31,780 nucleotides of DNA from Burkholderiales bacterium (lineage in GTDB: Bacteria > Pseudomonadota > Gammaproteobacteria > Burkholderiales > Thiobacillaceae), in the NCBI GenBank assembly GCA_005793645.1, contig SXRG01000025.1, positions 1-31,780 on the forward strand, given 5' to 3'. The notes beneath the pieces are model-generated. The model was not told the origin of the DNA. It saw only the letters and a program-made list of their open reading frames with translations, and searched no databases. Below, one piece after another: positions 16,225-23,502 of this stretch; the first letter of the stretch is position 1, and each line of letters opens with the position of its first letter. A program made the position numbers and the translations under genes.

Positions 16225-16252
16225 AAAAAACCGCCGGCGAACCGGCGGTTTT
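16225..16252. terminator. Bidirectional intrinsic terminator between trhP and the rhodanese gene
   Basis: A perfect 7-base GC stem, CCGCCGG (16231-16237) and CCGGCGG (16242-16248), encloses a CGAA tetraloop. It is flanked by six A on the left and four T on the right, so it works as a Rho-independent terminator in both directions. It lies between the convergent stops at 16217 and 16275 and ends the octaheme/rhodanese transcript. Confidence 0.92.
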
Positions 16253-16274
16253 GAATGACCACGAAAACATCGGA

Positions 16275-17477
16275 CTACTTCTTCTCAACAATCTTTGCAC
16301 TTCCATCCTTCTTGAAGTCAATGTCAGCGTTAAGAAACCAGGTCTTCAGTTCAGAACGCAACAACTTGGCCATGTCGTGTGCCTCGCCACCACGCCCACC
16401 CGCACCGCAGAAGAAAACGATAGGTTTATCTGCCGGCAGAGTGTCCATGCGTTTTTCTAGGGTATTGATCGGTACATTGCTCGCCCCTTTAATGCTTCCG
16501 GCGGCAAATTCATGCGGGTCACGCACATCGATCAGGCGCATACTGTCCGGCTCGGTAGCAAGCAATTTCTCAAAGGCGCTCACCTGAAGAGAACCCGGTT
16601 CCTTGCCCGCAATAAAGCTCGTCACAGCTGCCACCGGGGCAACCACGACAGCCGCAGCCGAAGCTACAGGCGCAACCGGTACAGCTGCGACAGTCGGCCC
16701 GGCACCATAAGCGGCCACCCATCCCGGATAGCCTTCCGGCACGATCTTCACCGCCTTGTAGCCAAGTGCCACAGCCTTCTCCGCCGAATGAGAACTCAGC
16801 ACACAGGACATCCCCTCACAGTAGAAATAAAGGGGTATGGTCTTGTCAGCCGGCAACTTGTCGACCATCTTGTCGAAGGCGCTGTCCGGGATACTAATGG
16901 CACTGGGAATATGCCCCTTGTCGTACTTGCGCTCCTTGGGCCGCGAATCAACCAACAGCATAGGAACCTTGTCGTCTATCTGTTTCTTGATGAAGGCCAC
17001 GCTAACGGCACCCATATTACCCTTAGCAATCCAGTCCGGATAACCCGCAGCATAGACCTTCACATTCGTATAACCCCGCTTTTCCGCCTTGAAGGCCGAA
17101 TTGTGACTGAGCACGCATTTCTCTCCTTCACAATAAAAGATCAGCAAGGTGCCCTTATCAGCCGGCAACAGGTCAGCCATCTTCTCAAAGGCGCTATCCG
17201 GGATATTGACAGCCGTCGGGATATGCCCAGGATCAAACTTACGACCAGCCGGGCGTGAATCGATAATCATGACCCCTTGTGGTTTAGGCAGAACAGCGTA
17301 CTTGGCAACGAACGCCATATCTACAAGGCTATGAAATTTCACCATAACTGGCTCAGCGGCCACGGCTGCCGCCGATGTCTCAACCGCCGGCTTTGCCGCT
17401 ACCGGAGAGGTCTTGGTTGGGGACGAACAGCCCATGGCCATTGCCAACACCAAAGCACTCAACAAAAACCGTTTCAT
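16275..17477 (-). CDS. Triple-rhodanese-domain lipoprotein
   Basis: Rhodaneses move sulfane sulfur through a cysteine persulfide. This 400-residue protein starts MKRFLLSALVLAMAMGC, a likely lipoprotein signal with Cys17 and Ser18-Ser19 after it, suggesting periplasmic, probably outer-membrane, location. Three domains follow: about 45-155, 156-258 and 290-400, with candidate active cysteines Cys116 (FYCEGEK), Cys220 (FYCEGMS) and Cys357 (FFCGAGGRGGE). Domains 1 and 2 are close duplicates sharing DSRP, GHIP and IPDSAF blocks; domain 3 is divergent. An Ala/Val/Pro linker spans about 261-288. The ribosome-binding site AAGGAG is strong, and the gene follows the transporter by 11 bases. The context points to sulfur-compound handling, but the acceptor is unknown. 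Confidence 0.9.
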   Translation of the reverse strand: MKRFLLSALVLAMAMGCSSPTKTSPVAAKPAVETSAAAVAAEPVMVKFHSLVDMAFVAKYAVLPKPQGVMIIDSRPAGRKFDPGHIPTAVNIPDSAFEKMADLLPADKGTLLIFYCEGEKCVLSHNSAFKAEKRGYTNVKVYAAGYPDWIAKGNMGAVSVAFIKKQIDDKVPMLLVDSRPKERKYDKGHIPSAISIPDSAFDKMVDKLPADKTIPLYFYCEGMSCVLSSHSAEKAVALGYKAVKIVPEGYPGWVAAYGAGPTVAAVPVAPVASAAAVVVAPVAAVTSFIAGKEPGSLQVSAFEKLLATEPDSMRLIDVRDPHEFAAGSIKGASNVPINTLEKRMDTLPADKPIVFFCGAGGRGGEAHDMAKLLRSELKTWFLNADIDFKKDGSAKIVEKK

Positions 17478-17488
17478 GACAGTCTCCT

Positions 17489-18721
17489 TCATAGTAAGGT
17501 AAAGCGTTCAGTAGATTCGTTGTATCGCAACCAGAGGTACCAGACCATCAGGATCGCGAAGCTGATGGCCAACGGCCAGCCCCAACCACCCAGCATGTCT
17601 GGCAAATAGGTTTGGGCGCCCAGGGCCGTGAATTCAAGGCCATCAATATTGACATCCGTGACCATCAGGCCGCTGTGCTTGAGCAGTGCACTGGACACCG
17701 AGCCGCCCCAAGCAAAGAAGAACCCAGCCACCCATAGCTTGAGATGTCCTTCACCCATCCGCCACAGCGAGCCAGAGGCGCAACCGCCGGCAAACACCAT
17801 ACCAATACCGAAAATCAGACCACCGGACAATGAACCAACCCAGAAGGTGGGCGGGATCCCCAGATAGGGATCAATCACCTTGGCCGCAAACAGCAACGCC
17901 GCAAGGGGCATGGCGACCGCGAGGGCTACGATGATTGCCTTGGTCATCTCGGTCTCGGCCGTCATAAAAGGTTCCCGGAAGGCACGGGCAAAACAAAGAC
18001 GGGAGCGGTGCATGATGAAACCCAGGGCGAAACCCGCCGGGATCAGGATGGCGCGACCACGCAGTTTCTCGTCCGAGCTATCGTACCAATTCACCGTCCA
18101 GGCCAACAACAAGGCCAGCAGGAGTAGCGCGGCCCAAGGCATGAACCGTAGGACGGAAGCAGAGAACGGCATTGGGCGTGGGGCAGACATCCCCCATTCG
18201 ATATTTTCCAAGGTCCAGAGCAAGGCCTTCAATCCTATGGCCGCACCCAGTAGCAAACCAAACCACATGGCCCAGCCAGCTGGCGAGGCATGTACGAGTG
18301 GAGTAAAAAACCCCCCCGTCGTACACCCCCCCGCCAGGGCCGCACCCAACCCCATGGCCGTCCCACCCAAGGCCGCCCATACATACTCCAGAGGCGGCGG
18401 ACGATGAATGGCAAATTGACGCGAGATCATGGCAGCCGTGAAGGCTCCCAACACCAAGGTCATGTTCATCAGGGCCATGCGGTGCATCAGCGGCGTATCC
18501 AGTTCTGGCTTGATGCCCAGCAACGGACCAAGCCCAATGAGATTATTGAACCAATCCCCGAACAGCTTCATCCCACCGAAGATGCCCCAGAACAGGCCCG
18601 CCATCATAAGACCAAGCACAACTAGCACCATGAGAATAGCCCCGATATAGGGCGACCAAGGTTCTACCAGAACTTGTTGAAAATCCTCACGCAGCCCACG
18701 CACCCAAGCTCTATCACCCAT
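17489..18721 (-). CDS. YeeE/YedE (TsuA-type) sulfur-compound transporter
   Basis: YeeE/TsuA proteins import thiosulfate across the inner membrane; related YedE proteins are linked to selenium. This 410-residue protein has roughly nine to ten membrane segments and the family's repeated cysteine motifs: AGGCTTGG (Cys133), HRSRLCFARAFREPF (Cys243) and AGGCASGSLWRMGEG (Cys314). These correspond to the three conserved cysteines thought to pass thiosulfate through TsuA. A GAGGAGAG ribosome-binding site precedes the start. It lies between a cytochrome c and a rhodanese gene, favouring a sulfur over a selenium substrate. Two runs of seven G on the coding strand flank Cys133. Thiosulfate is the best guess for substrate. 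Confidence 0.88.
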   Translation of the reverse strand: MGDRAWVRGLREDFQQVLVEPWSPYIGAILMVLVVLGLMMAGLFWGIFGGMKLFGDWFNNLIGLGPLLGIKPELDTPLMHRMALMNMTLVLGAFTAAMISRQFAIHRPPPLEYVWAALGGTAMGLGAALAGGCTTGGFFTPLVHASPAGWAMWFGLLLGAAIGLKALLWTLENIEWGMSAPRPMPFSASVLRFMPWAALLLLALLLAWTVNWYDSSDEKLRGRAILIPAGFALGFIMHRSRLCFARAFREPFMTAETEMTKAIIVALAVAMPLAALLFAAKVIDPYLGIPPTFWVGSLSGGLIFGIGMVFAGGCASGSLWRMGEGHLKLWVAGFFFAWGGSVSSALLKHSGLMVTDVNIDGLEFTALGAQTYLPDMLGGWGWPLAISFAILMVWYLWLRYNESTERFTLL

Positions 18722-18756
18722 ATAACATCTCTCCTCAGAGAAAAATGCAACGCGTG

Positions 18757-19146
18757 TTAACTGCAGCGTGCCGGGGCATCACCGTCCTTGGCCCCTTTCT
18801 GCAAAAATTCCTTAACATCCTCGGCCAAGTCGGCCTCAGGCACATCTGAAAACTTTGCCGCAGCCTTATTGGTGGCCTTGATGCTGTCGCGGAACTTGCT
18901 GCTGAAATAAAACTTCACCGCATCCTTACCCTTAGCATGCTTGTCGGCCTGAAAATAAGCCGTCCATTCAGCCTTGGATTTCACGCTCGGAGAAATAGCC
19001 CCACCCGCTTTCTCGGTGTGACACTGGGTGCACACCATCCGGTAATAGACACGACCCCGCTTCCAATCCGCATCAGCCTGGGCCAGCGCAGGAAACAAGG
19101 TCACAGAGACCAGAGAACCCACCATCAATATCGAACGCATCTTCAT
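18757..19146 (-). CDS. Periplasmic monohaem cytochrome c lacking a downstream Met ligand
   Basis: This 129-residue protein has a signal peptide ending ALAQA (about residue 24) and one haem motif, CTQCH, at 39-43. No methionine follows the haem site. The only histidine after it is His69 in ADKHAKG, so the sixth ligand is either that histidine, another residue or none. This suggests a low-potential or ligand-binding haem. Cys128 near the C-terminus has no obvious partner outside the haem motif. An AGGAG site precedes the ATG at 19146. The gene sits between the b-type cytochrome and the transporter and presumably carries electrons to or from the octaheme enzyme. The family call is general class I cytochrome c only. 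Confidence 0.85.
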   Translation of the reverse strand: MKMRSILMVGSLVSVTLFPALAQADADWKRGRVYYRMVCTQCHTEKAGGAISPSVKSKAEWTAYFQADKHAKGKDAVKFYFSSKFRDSIKATNKAAAKFSDVPEADLAEDVKEFLQKGAKDGDAPARCS

Positions 19147-19221
19147 GATTTAACTCCTATAAAGGTTAAACACTGTTTTACACTAAATATTTAATTGAAC
19201 GTTGTAGTTTGGTCCAAGTGC

Positions 19222-19821
19222 TTAATCCACTTCTTCCCAACCGGTGATCATGGCCTTGATATGGGCCGTGGGGGTATGACCCGCCGTGGTCAGGTAGACA
19301 TGGGCAATCAGGAAAATGAGCATCATGAAGGCCGCCGCCGCATGTAAGAAGGCTACCCACTCCAGACTGAGATAGGCATCCCAGCCCCAGACAATCCACT
19401 GGTCATAGAACAGGTAAAACCAACCACTGACCCAGAGCATCGGGCCAACCATAAGCAGGACCCATAGATATGCCAGGCGTTGCAGTGGGTTGTGCTTCTT
19501 GAGTTGCGTGGCCTTGAACGGGTGCGGGGCATTTTTGAAAATACCAATTGCATAGTACTTGGCCATCGCGTCAACCTTTTGCAGCGTCGGGATATATTGC
19601 TTCCATTCGCCCGTTGTGAAGTGCCAGAAAATGGCAAATGTCCATAAACCCACTAAGGTCCACGCCGCTATCGTATGGACATCCACCGCGTCCGCAAAAC
19701 CTACAAGCGTATAGCTCCCGTGAACCTCAAACCCCGTCACTAGCATGGTGATGATGAGCAGGGCCTGAGACCAGTGCCAGAAACGCTCGAACCGCTTGAA
19801 TACATAAATCTTTTCGCCCAT
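19222..19821 (-). CDS. Cytochrome b561-type membrane subunit (PhsC/FdnI-like)
   Basis: This 199-residue integral membrane protein has four helices, near residues 18-31, 53-68, 117-138 and 157-178. Histidines sit at positions expected for two b haems: His16 (FWHW), His49 (VHT), His160 (FLHAA) and His174 (AHVYLTT), with His67 as an extra candidate. This is the layout of the gamma subunits of formate dehydrogenase and of PhsC, which connect the quinone pool to periplasmic redox proteins. The start at 19821 is chosen for the strong AAGGAG site; the open frame extends upstream into the octaheme gene without support. It follows the octaheme gene by ten bases. It most likely exchanges electrons between quinone and that enzyme; direction is not evident. 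Confidence 0.88.
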   Translation of the reverse strand: MGEKIYVFKRFERFWHWSQALLIITMLVTGFEVHGSYTLVGFADAVDVHTIAAWTLVGLWTFAIFWHFTTGEWKQYIPTLQKVDAMAKYYAIGIFKNAPHPFKATQLKKHNPLQRLAYLWVLLMVGPMLWVSGWFYLFYDQWIVWGWDAYLSLEWVAFLHAAAAFMMLIFLIAHVYLTTAGHTPTAHIKAMITGWEEVD

Positions 19822-19831
19822 TTTTGACTCC

Positions 19832-21418
19832 TTAATGATGCCCGGCAGCGGGGTTCTTACGCGCCACATAAATTCGAATGGCACCGTGAATCAGAACGCC
19901 CATTAGGGTGGCAGCTGCTGCGAGCCACCCAAGCAAGTCCAGCCAGGGATTGGCACGGCGACCCGGCATGTAGATGCCTTCCACCTTGTCCAGACGCCCC
20001 ACCCCGGTTTGCGGCTGGTGACATTGCGCACAGGTCAACGCATCTTTCTTCGGTGCCACCATGTGCGTAATCGGCCAGGACATCTCGGTACTGATGAACT
20101 CATATTTACCCGAATATGGCGCGCCAGTAGCCTGCATCCCAGCCGTTAACGCCTTGCTCCAGTCAAAGTTGTCCCAGAAACCCGTGCCGCGATCGCCCGC
20201 CGTATGGGGTACCAAGAGGGTCTGGTTGATCGGATCGTAAGGCTGCTTGCCACGGAAGATCTTGACCGGCCAGATCATCGACTTTCCGTCCGTATGGGAA
20301 CCCTCAAAACGATTGATCTGAGTCGGTTTCTCTCCCTTGACCACCTTGTCGCCGAGCAGTGTGTATTTCACCTGGCCATTGAACCAAATGTATTCAGGGA
20401 CAATATTCTCACCCACTACGAAATCTCCCTTACGCGAGTCGTAGATCACATGACCGTGTGCATCTTTCTTCGTGATAGGCTTCCCTTCTGGACTCAACTT
20501 GCCAGCCGTCGACCAATCCCATGACATTTTTGTTGCAACACCACCACGGGCAACGGTCGGGATATGGCAGGTTTGGCAGGCAATCTTGTTGGCGTGGGTG
20601 TTAAGCCGCGCATTCTTGTGTGGCCGGCTGTTGTGACAGGACTGGCAAGTGGCCGGATTAGCGTCCGCCCTCCCTCGAATATGCTTCTCCTTGTCCATCG
20701 CCATGGGGGCGTAGCGACTCCCCGCCACTTTGTGACCGCTGGTCTTATGACAGGTCGCGCAAGTGAAATCCAGCCCAGCCGCATCCATGTGGACATCCAC
20801 ATGGGGCTCGGGCGCCGCCAGCGAACTGTCCATATCTCCGTGCTTGACGCCGTCGCCGCCACCACCGCTAAAGTGGCAAGCACCACAATTATCGCGACTA
20901 CTCTTGCCAACTTTTTGGGCGACTACATTCAGATCCACCGCTTTGATCATCTTGCCCGAGCCTTTTGGAAACTCCATATCCTGATAGGCCGGGTGCCCTG
21001 CCTTGCCGGGCGCCTTGCGATATTTACCCGTTGTATCGTGACAAACCAGACAATCAACATTGTCTTGCTTGCTGAAGTCAAAATTGGCTGAATCCCAGCC
21101 ATAACCCGCATGGCATGAGGTACAAAAGGCCAGATTTGGAGTCGTAGCAATACAGAAATTGTTCAACACGGTCTTCTTGCCAAGTCGCTGGCCATTGGCA
21201 GGGTTGGTGTACTCCCAAGTCCAGTGACTGGTATGCATGACCTGAGTGGAGGCCTCGGTATGACAGGCCAAACAGGCCTTGGTGACCTCAGGACCCGACT
21301 TGAACGGTTTTTTCAACTGTTCGAATTTACTGTGGTCTGCCGTTCCGGCCATTACGGCCCCGACCGACAACCATCCTGACAAAACCCAGAACCACGCGCG
21401 CTTCGTTATAAAAGACAT
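19832..21418 (-). CDS. otr: Octaheme tetrathionate-reductase-family cytochrome c with C-terminal anchor
   Basis: The Shewanella family member reduces tetrathionate, nitrite and hydroxylamine in vitro; the physiological role is unsettled. The 528-residue protein has an export signal (about 1-28) and exactly eight CxxCH motifs at 49, 99, 123, 178, 220, 258, 281 and 463. The long gap before the last motif and the GTGFWDNFDW, PYSGKYEFISTEMSWPITH blocks fit the octaheme tetrathionate reductase (OTR) family, not the octaheme nitrite reductases. Cys89 is the only non-haem cysteine, ten residues before haem motif 2. Lysines between motifs 3 and 4 (132-159) could supply the Lys ligand known in OTR. 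A hydrophobic helix at about 492-519 probably anchors it to the membrane. It is first in a five-gene run. Confidence 0.9.
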   Translation of the reverse strand: MSFITKRAWFWVLSGWLSVGAVMAGTADHSKFEQLKKPFKSGPEVTKACLACHTEASTQVMHTSHWTWEYTNPANGQRLGKKTVLNNFCIATTPNLAFCTSCHAGYGWDSANFDFSKQDNVDCLVCHDTTGKYRKAPGKAGHPAYQDMEFPKGSGKMIKAVDLNVVAQKVGKSSRDNCGACHFSGGGGDGVKHGDMDSSLAAPEPHVDVHMDAAGLDFTCATCHKTSGHKVAGSRYAPMAMDKEKHIRGRADANPATCQSCHNSRPHKNARLNTHANKIACQTCHIPTVARGGVATKMSWDWSTAGKLSPEGKPITKKDAHGHVIYDSRKGDFVVGENIVPEYIWFNGQVKYTLLGDKVVKGEKPTQINRFEGSHTDGKSMIWPVKIFRGKQPYDPINQTLLVPHTAGDRGTGFWDNFDWSKALTAGMQATGAPYSGKYEFISTEMSWPITHMVAPKKDALTCAQCHQPQTGVGRLDKVEGIYMPGRRANPWLDLLGWLAAAATLMGVLIHGAIRIYVARKNPAAGHH

Positions 21419-21447
21419 AGTAACCCCGCACAAAAAATCTATACGCG

Positions 21448-21475
21448 ATATTAGAATCTATTAAGCGCATTACAA
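21448..21475 (-). promoter_or_regulatory. Candidate sigma-70 promoter for the octaheme cluster
   Basis: On the minus strand TTGTAA (21475-21470) and TAATAT (21453-21448) are separated by 16 bases, matching four or five of six consensus positions each. Transcription would start near 21440, about 20 bases before the octaheme start codon. The 81-base gap after the sugar kinase gene is notably AT-rich, as expected of a promoter. Confidence 0.5.
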
Positions 21476-21499
21476 AATCAAAAAATATTATGCGCACCA

Positions 21500-22411
21500 T
21501 CAAAGCCAAGCCGCACCACGCACCCCACTGCTATCCCCATATTTCGGTGGAATCAATCGCGTACGCACACAGTCTGAAAAAACATACTGTTCCCATAGCG
21601 TTGGCACCCACTCATAGAGGTGCGCAAGATTCGACACCCCACCACCAAGAACAATGCAATCAGGATCAATAATATTGATCACATGGGCCAGGCTACGCGC
21701 CAAACGATCGGCGTGACGCGTCAAAGTAGCGGTGCAGGCCACATCTCCCGCCTTCATCCTTTCGACGAGAATCTCAACACTCAAAGAAAAACCCGTAGCA
21801 CGCTGGTGATCAGCAGCGAGACCGGGTCCCGATAGCCAGGTTTCGATGCAACCGGCCTTACCGCAATAACACGCGGGTCCTGGATTCTCGTCGACATTAG
21901 ACCAAGGGAGTGGATTGTGACCCCACTCGCCGGCAATGGCATTGGGGCCATTCAACACCTGCCCGCGCACCGCAATGCCACCGCCGACCCCGGTCCCCAG
22001 AATCACCCCAAATACACACTCGGCCCCGGCCGCAGCCCCATCAGTTGCCTCAGACAACACAAAACAGTTGGCGTCGTTGGCGATCTGCACCGGCCTTTGC
22101 AGACGGGCCTCGATGTCCTCGCGCAAAGGCTGTCCATTCAGACAGGTTGAGTTGGAGTTACGCAATCGCCCGGTCGTCGGGGATATTGCCCCTGGCGTGC
22201 CAACTCCAACCCGACCTCGCCCACCCAGCGCCGTTTCAGCCGCAAGAACCAACCCCACGATGGCCTCGATCGTCCCGGCATAGTCGCCCTGCGGGGTAGC
22301 AACCCGTTGCCGCCAGTGTTCAGTGCCCTGATGATCTAACGCAATCAGTTCAATCTTGGTGCCTCCCAGATCGACACCCAAGCGCCAAGTTTCTGTTCGT
22401 CCGTTTTTCAT
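21500..22411 (-). CDS. mak: ROK-family sugar kinase, probably fructokinase (Mak-like)
   Basis: This 303-residue cytoplasmic kinase starts RLGVDLGGTKIELIAL, with the ATP-phosphate motif DLGGTK at 14-19. It has the catalytic Asp113 in ANDAN, a second phosphate motif ILGTGVGGGI, and the ROK zinc site: His165 in GHNPLPW with Cys181, Cys183 and Cys188 in CYCGKAGC. The GHNPLPW wording and the VATPQGDY segment resemble Mak/fructokinase more than glucokinase or NagK, but the sugar cannot be fixed from sequence. I chose the Met at 22411; the open frame runs much further upstream into the divergent gene's region. It is on the same strand as the octaheme cluster but is probably a separate unit, because a promoter lies between. 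Confidence 0.85.
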   Translation of the reverse strand: MKNGRTETWRLGVDLGGTKIELIALDHQGTEHWRQRVATPQGDYAGTIEAIVGLVLAAETALGGRGRVGVGTPGAISPTTGRLRNSNSTCLNGQPLREDIEARLQRPVQIANDANCFVLSEATDGAAAGAECVFGVILGTGVGGGIAVRGQVLNGPNAIAGEWGHNPLPWSNVDENPGPACYCGKAGCIETWLSGPGLAADHQRATGFSLSVEILVERMKAGDVACTATLTRHADRLARSLAHVINIIDPDCIVLGGGVSNLAHLYEWVPTLWEQYVFSDCVRTRLIPPKYGDSSGVRGAAWL

Positions 22412-22428
22412 ACGCAAGATAATAGCGT

Positions 22429-22446
22429 GCCTGACACCGGTCAGGC
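22429..22446. promoter_or_regulatory. Inverted repeat between the kinase and SseB-like genes
   Basis: GCCTGAC and GTCAGGC are perfect 7-base arms around ACCG, located 18 bases upstream of the kinase start in the divergent region. It could be an operator or a hairpin in the kinase leader RNA. There is no T-run, so it is not a terminator. The role is inferred. Confidence 0.35.
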
Positions 22447-22519
22447 GCCACCCTGCCAATCTACCCCATTCGAGACATGCCAATGCTATCCTTGTCACAT
22501 AGTGTATTTGGACCCCGAC

Positions 22520-22933
22520 ATGACCCAAACTCCCCGCAACGAACTTGAAATCCTGCTCACCGCCGTCCATTCTGGCGAGGTAAGCCCCGAGGCCTTTGTC
22601 ACCCGCCTGCTCGATCTACAAGTTTTCATGCCCGTCAAAGACGAAAAACACAAGATCGCTGGTTTTCAGACATCCACCCGAGCCGAACCCCTGATCGTCA
22701 AGGTTGAAGAAGATCAAAAGGTCATGATTCTGTTCACAGCCCCCGAGCGTGCCAAGGCCTTTCTGACCCAGTTTCCAGGCTACAGTGGAGGCCTTCTGAC
22801 CGAATTCGCCTGGGTCCTGCGCCGCATGGCCAAGGACATGGGAATTGCCCTGAATCCTGGCGATAAGATGGGATTCGACTTTGACGCCGAAATGATCGCC
22901 ATGATGGCCAGCCTGTTGCCCGAAGAACAATGA
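22520..22933 (+). CDS. SseB-like protein
   Basis: This 137-residue cytoplasmic protein resembles the SseB N-terminal domain: an opening helix with NELEILLTAVHSGEVSPEAF, then LLDLQVFMPV, a short variable stretch, and KVMILFTAPERAKAFL. The family, named after an E. coli protein once linked to serine sensitivity, has no settled role and often appears in polymorphic-toxin immunity contexts; nothing here indicates a toxin. The start MTQTPRNELE at 22520 is chosen from family length; the open frame extends to 22427 without support. It overlaps the next gene by four bases and is the first of a coupled trio. Confidence 0.7.
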   Translation: MTQTPRNELEILLTAVHSGEVSPEAFVTRLLDLQVFMPVKDEKHKIAGFQTSTRAEPLIVKVEEDQKVMILFTAPERAKAFLTQFPGYSGGLLTEFAWVLRRMAKDMGIALNPGDKMGFDFDAEMIAMMASLLPEEQ

Positions 22934-23502
22934 CCCATTTGCATACTTTCCCCCGGCCAGATATTGAGGCCGACCCGCGCCGGGTGGGCACCCCGTATTC
23001 GACCGAATACAACCGCTATGACGAAGGTGCCCGCTACCTGTACAACCAGGGCGCCCACGAACTGACCTTATTCTGGCCCCAACCTACAGCCCACGAAATC
23101 AATGGGTTCCGCCTCCAACCCATCGAGATCGCCCTCTATAGCGATGCGGCCCTGGCCGTGTTGCTCTACCGTATCGACGGTATCTGCGAGTGGTCGGATG
23201 TCAGCTTTCATGTCCAGCGCAACCCCGAAAGCCAACGCGAGCTACCACAGGAACCGACCGGAGAGCGCGCCCGCCTGCGTCTCTTCCTGGTCAATTGCGA
23301 TACCGGTCTCATTAGCGCCCGCCGTTTGGTCTCACTTGACAAGGTCATGACCCAAGCCCTGCGCCATGTCATGCACGAACAAGCCCAAAGCCGCTTCGAC
23401 CCGCTGCACTATGACCTTGCCCTGCAACAGATTCACGCCCGCTTCCCGGATTCCGACGCCCTGCTCAAGGTCGCCGAATTCCAGGAAATGACCCTCGGCT
23501 GA
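22930..23502 (+). CDS. Unrecognised 190-residue conserved-looking protein
   Basis: I do not recognise this protein. It is soluble, with no signal or membrane helix, and is rich in aromatic and arginine residues. Noticeable segments are VGTPYSTEYNRYDEGARYLY, GAHELTLFWPQPTAHEI, an IEIALYSDAALAVLLYRIDG strand pair, and a C-terminal helix HEQAQSRFDPLHYDLALQQI. Its start overlaps the SseB-like stop by four bases and its stop overlaps the glcD-type start by one base (TGATG), so all three are translationally coupled. An accessory or assembly role for the FAD oxidase is conceivable but nothing in the sequence demonstrates it. Confidence 0.75.
   Translation: MTHLHTFPRPDIEADPRRVGTPYSTEYNRYDEGARYLYNQGAHELTLFWPQPTAHEINGFRLQPIEIALYSDAALAVLLYRIDGICEWSDVSFHVQRNPESQRELPQEPTGERARLRLFLVNCDTGLISARRLVSLDKVMTQALRHVMHEQAQSRFDPLHYDLALQQIHARFPDSDALLKVAEFQEMTLG

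Noticed and set aside
16512..17258. Plus-strand open frame of 248 codons opposite the rhodanese gene
   Set aside because: Composition is His/Arg-rich shadow sequence, and all conserved rhodanese motifs lie on the minus strand.
19832..21418. Octaheme nitrite or hydroxylamine oxidoreductase
   Set aside because: All eight haem motifs are standard CxxCH, without the CxxCK site of octaheme nitrite reductase, and the long segment before the last haem fits the OTR family.
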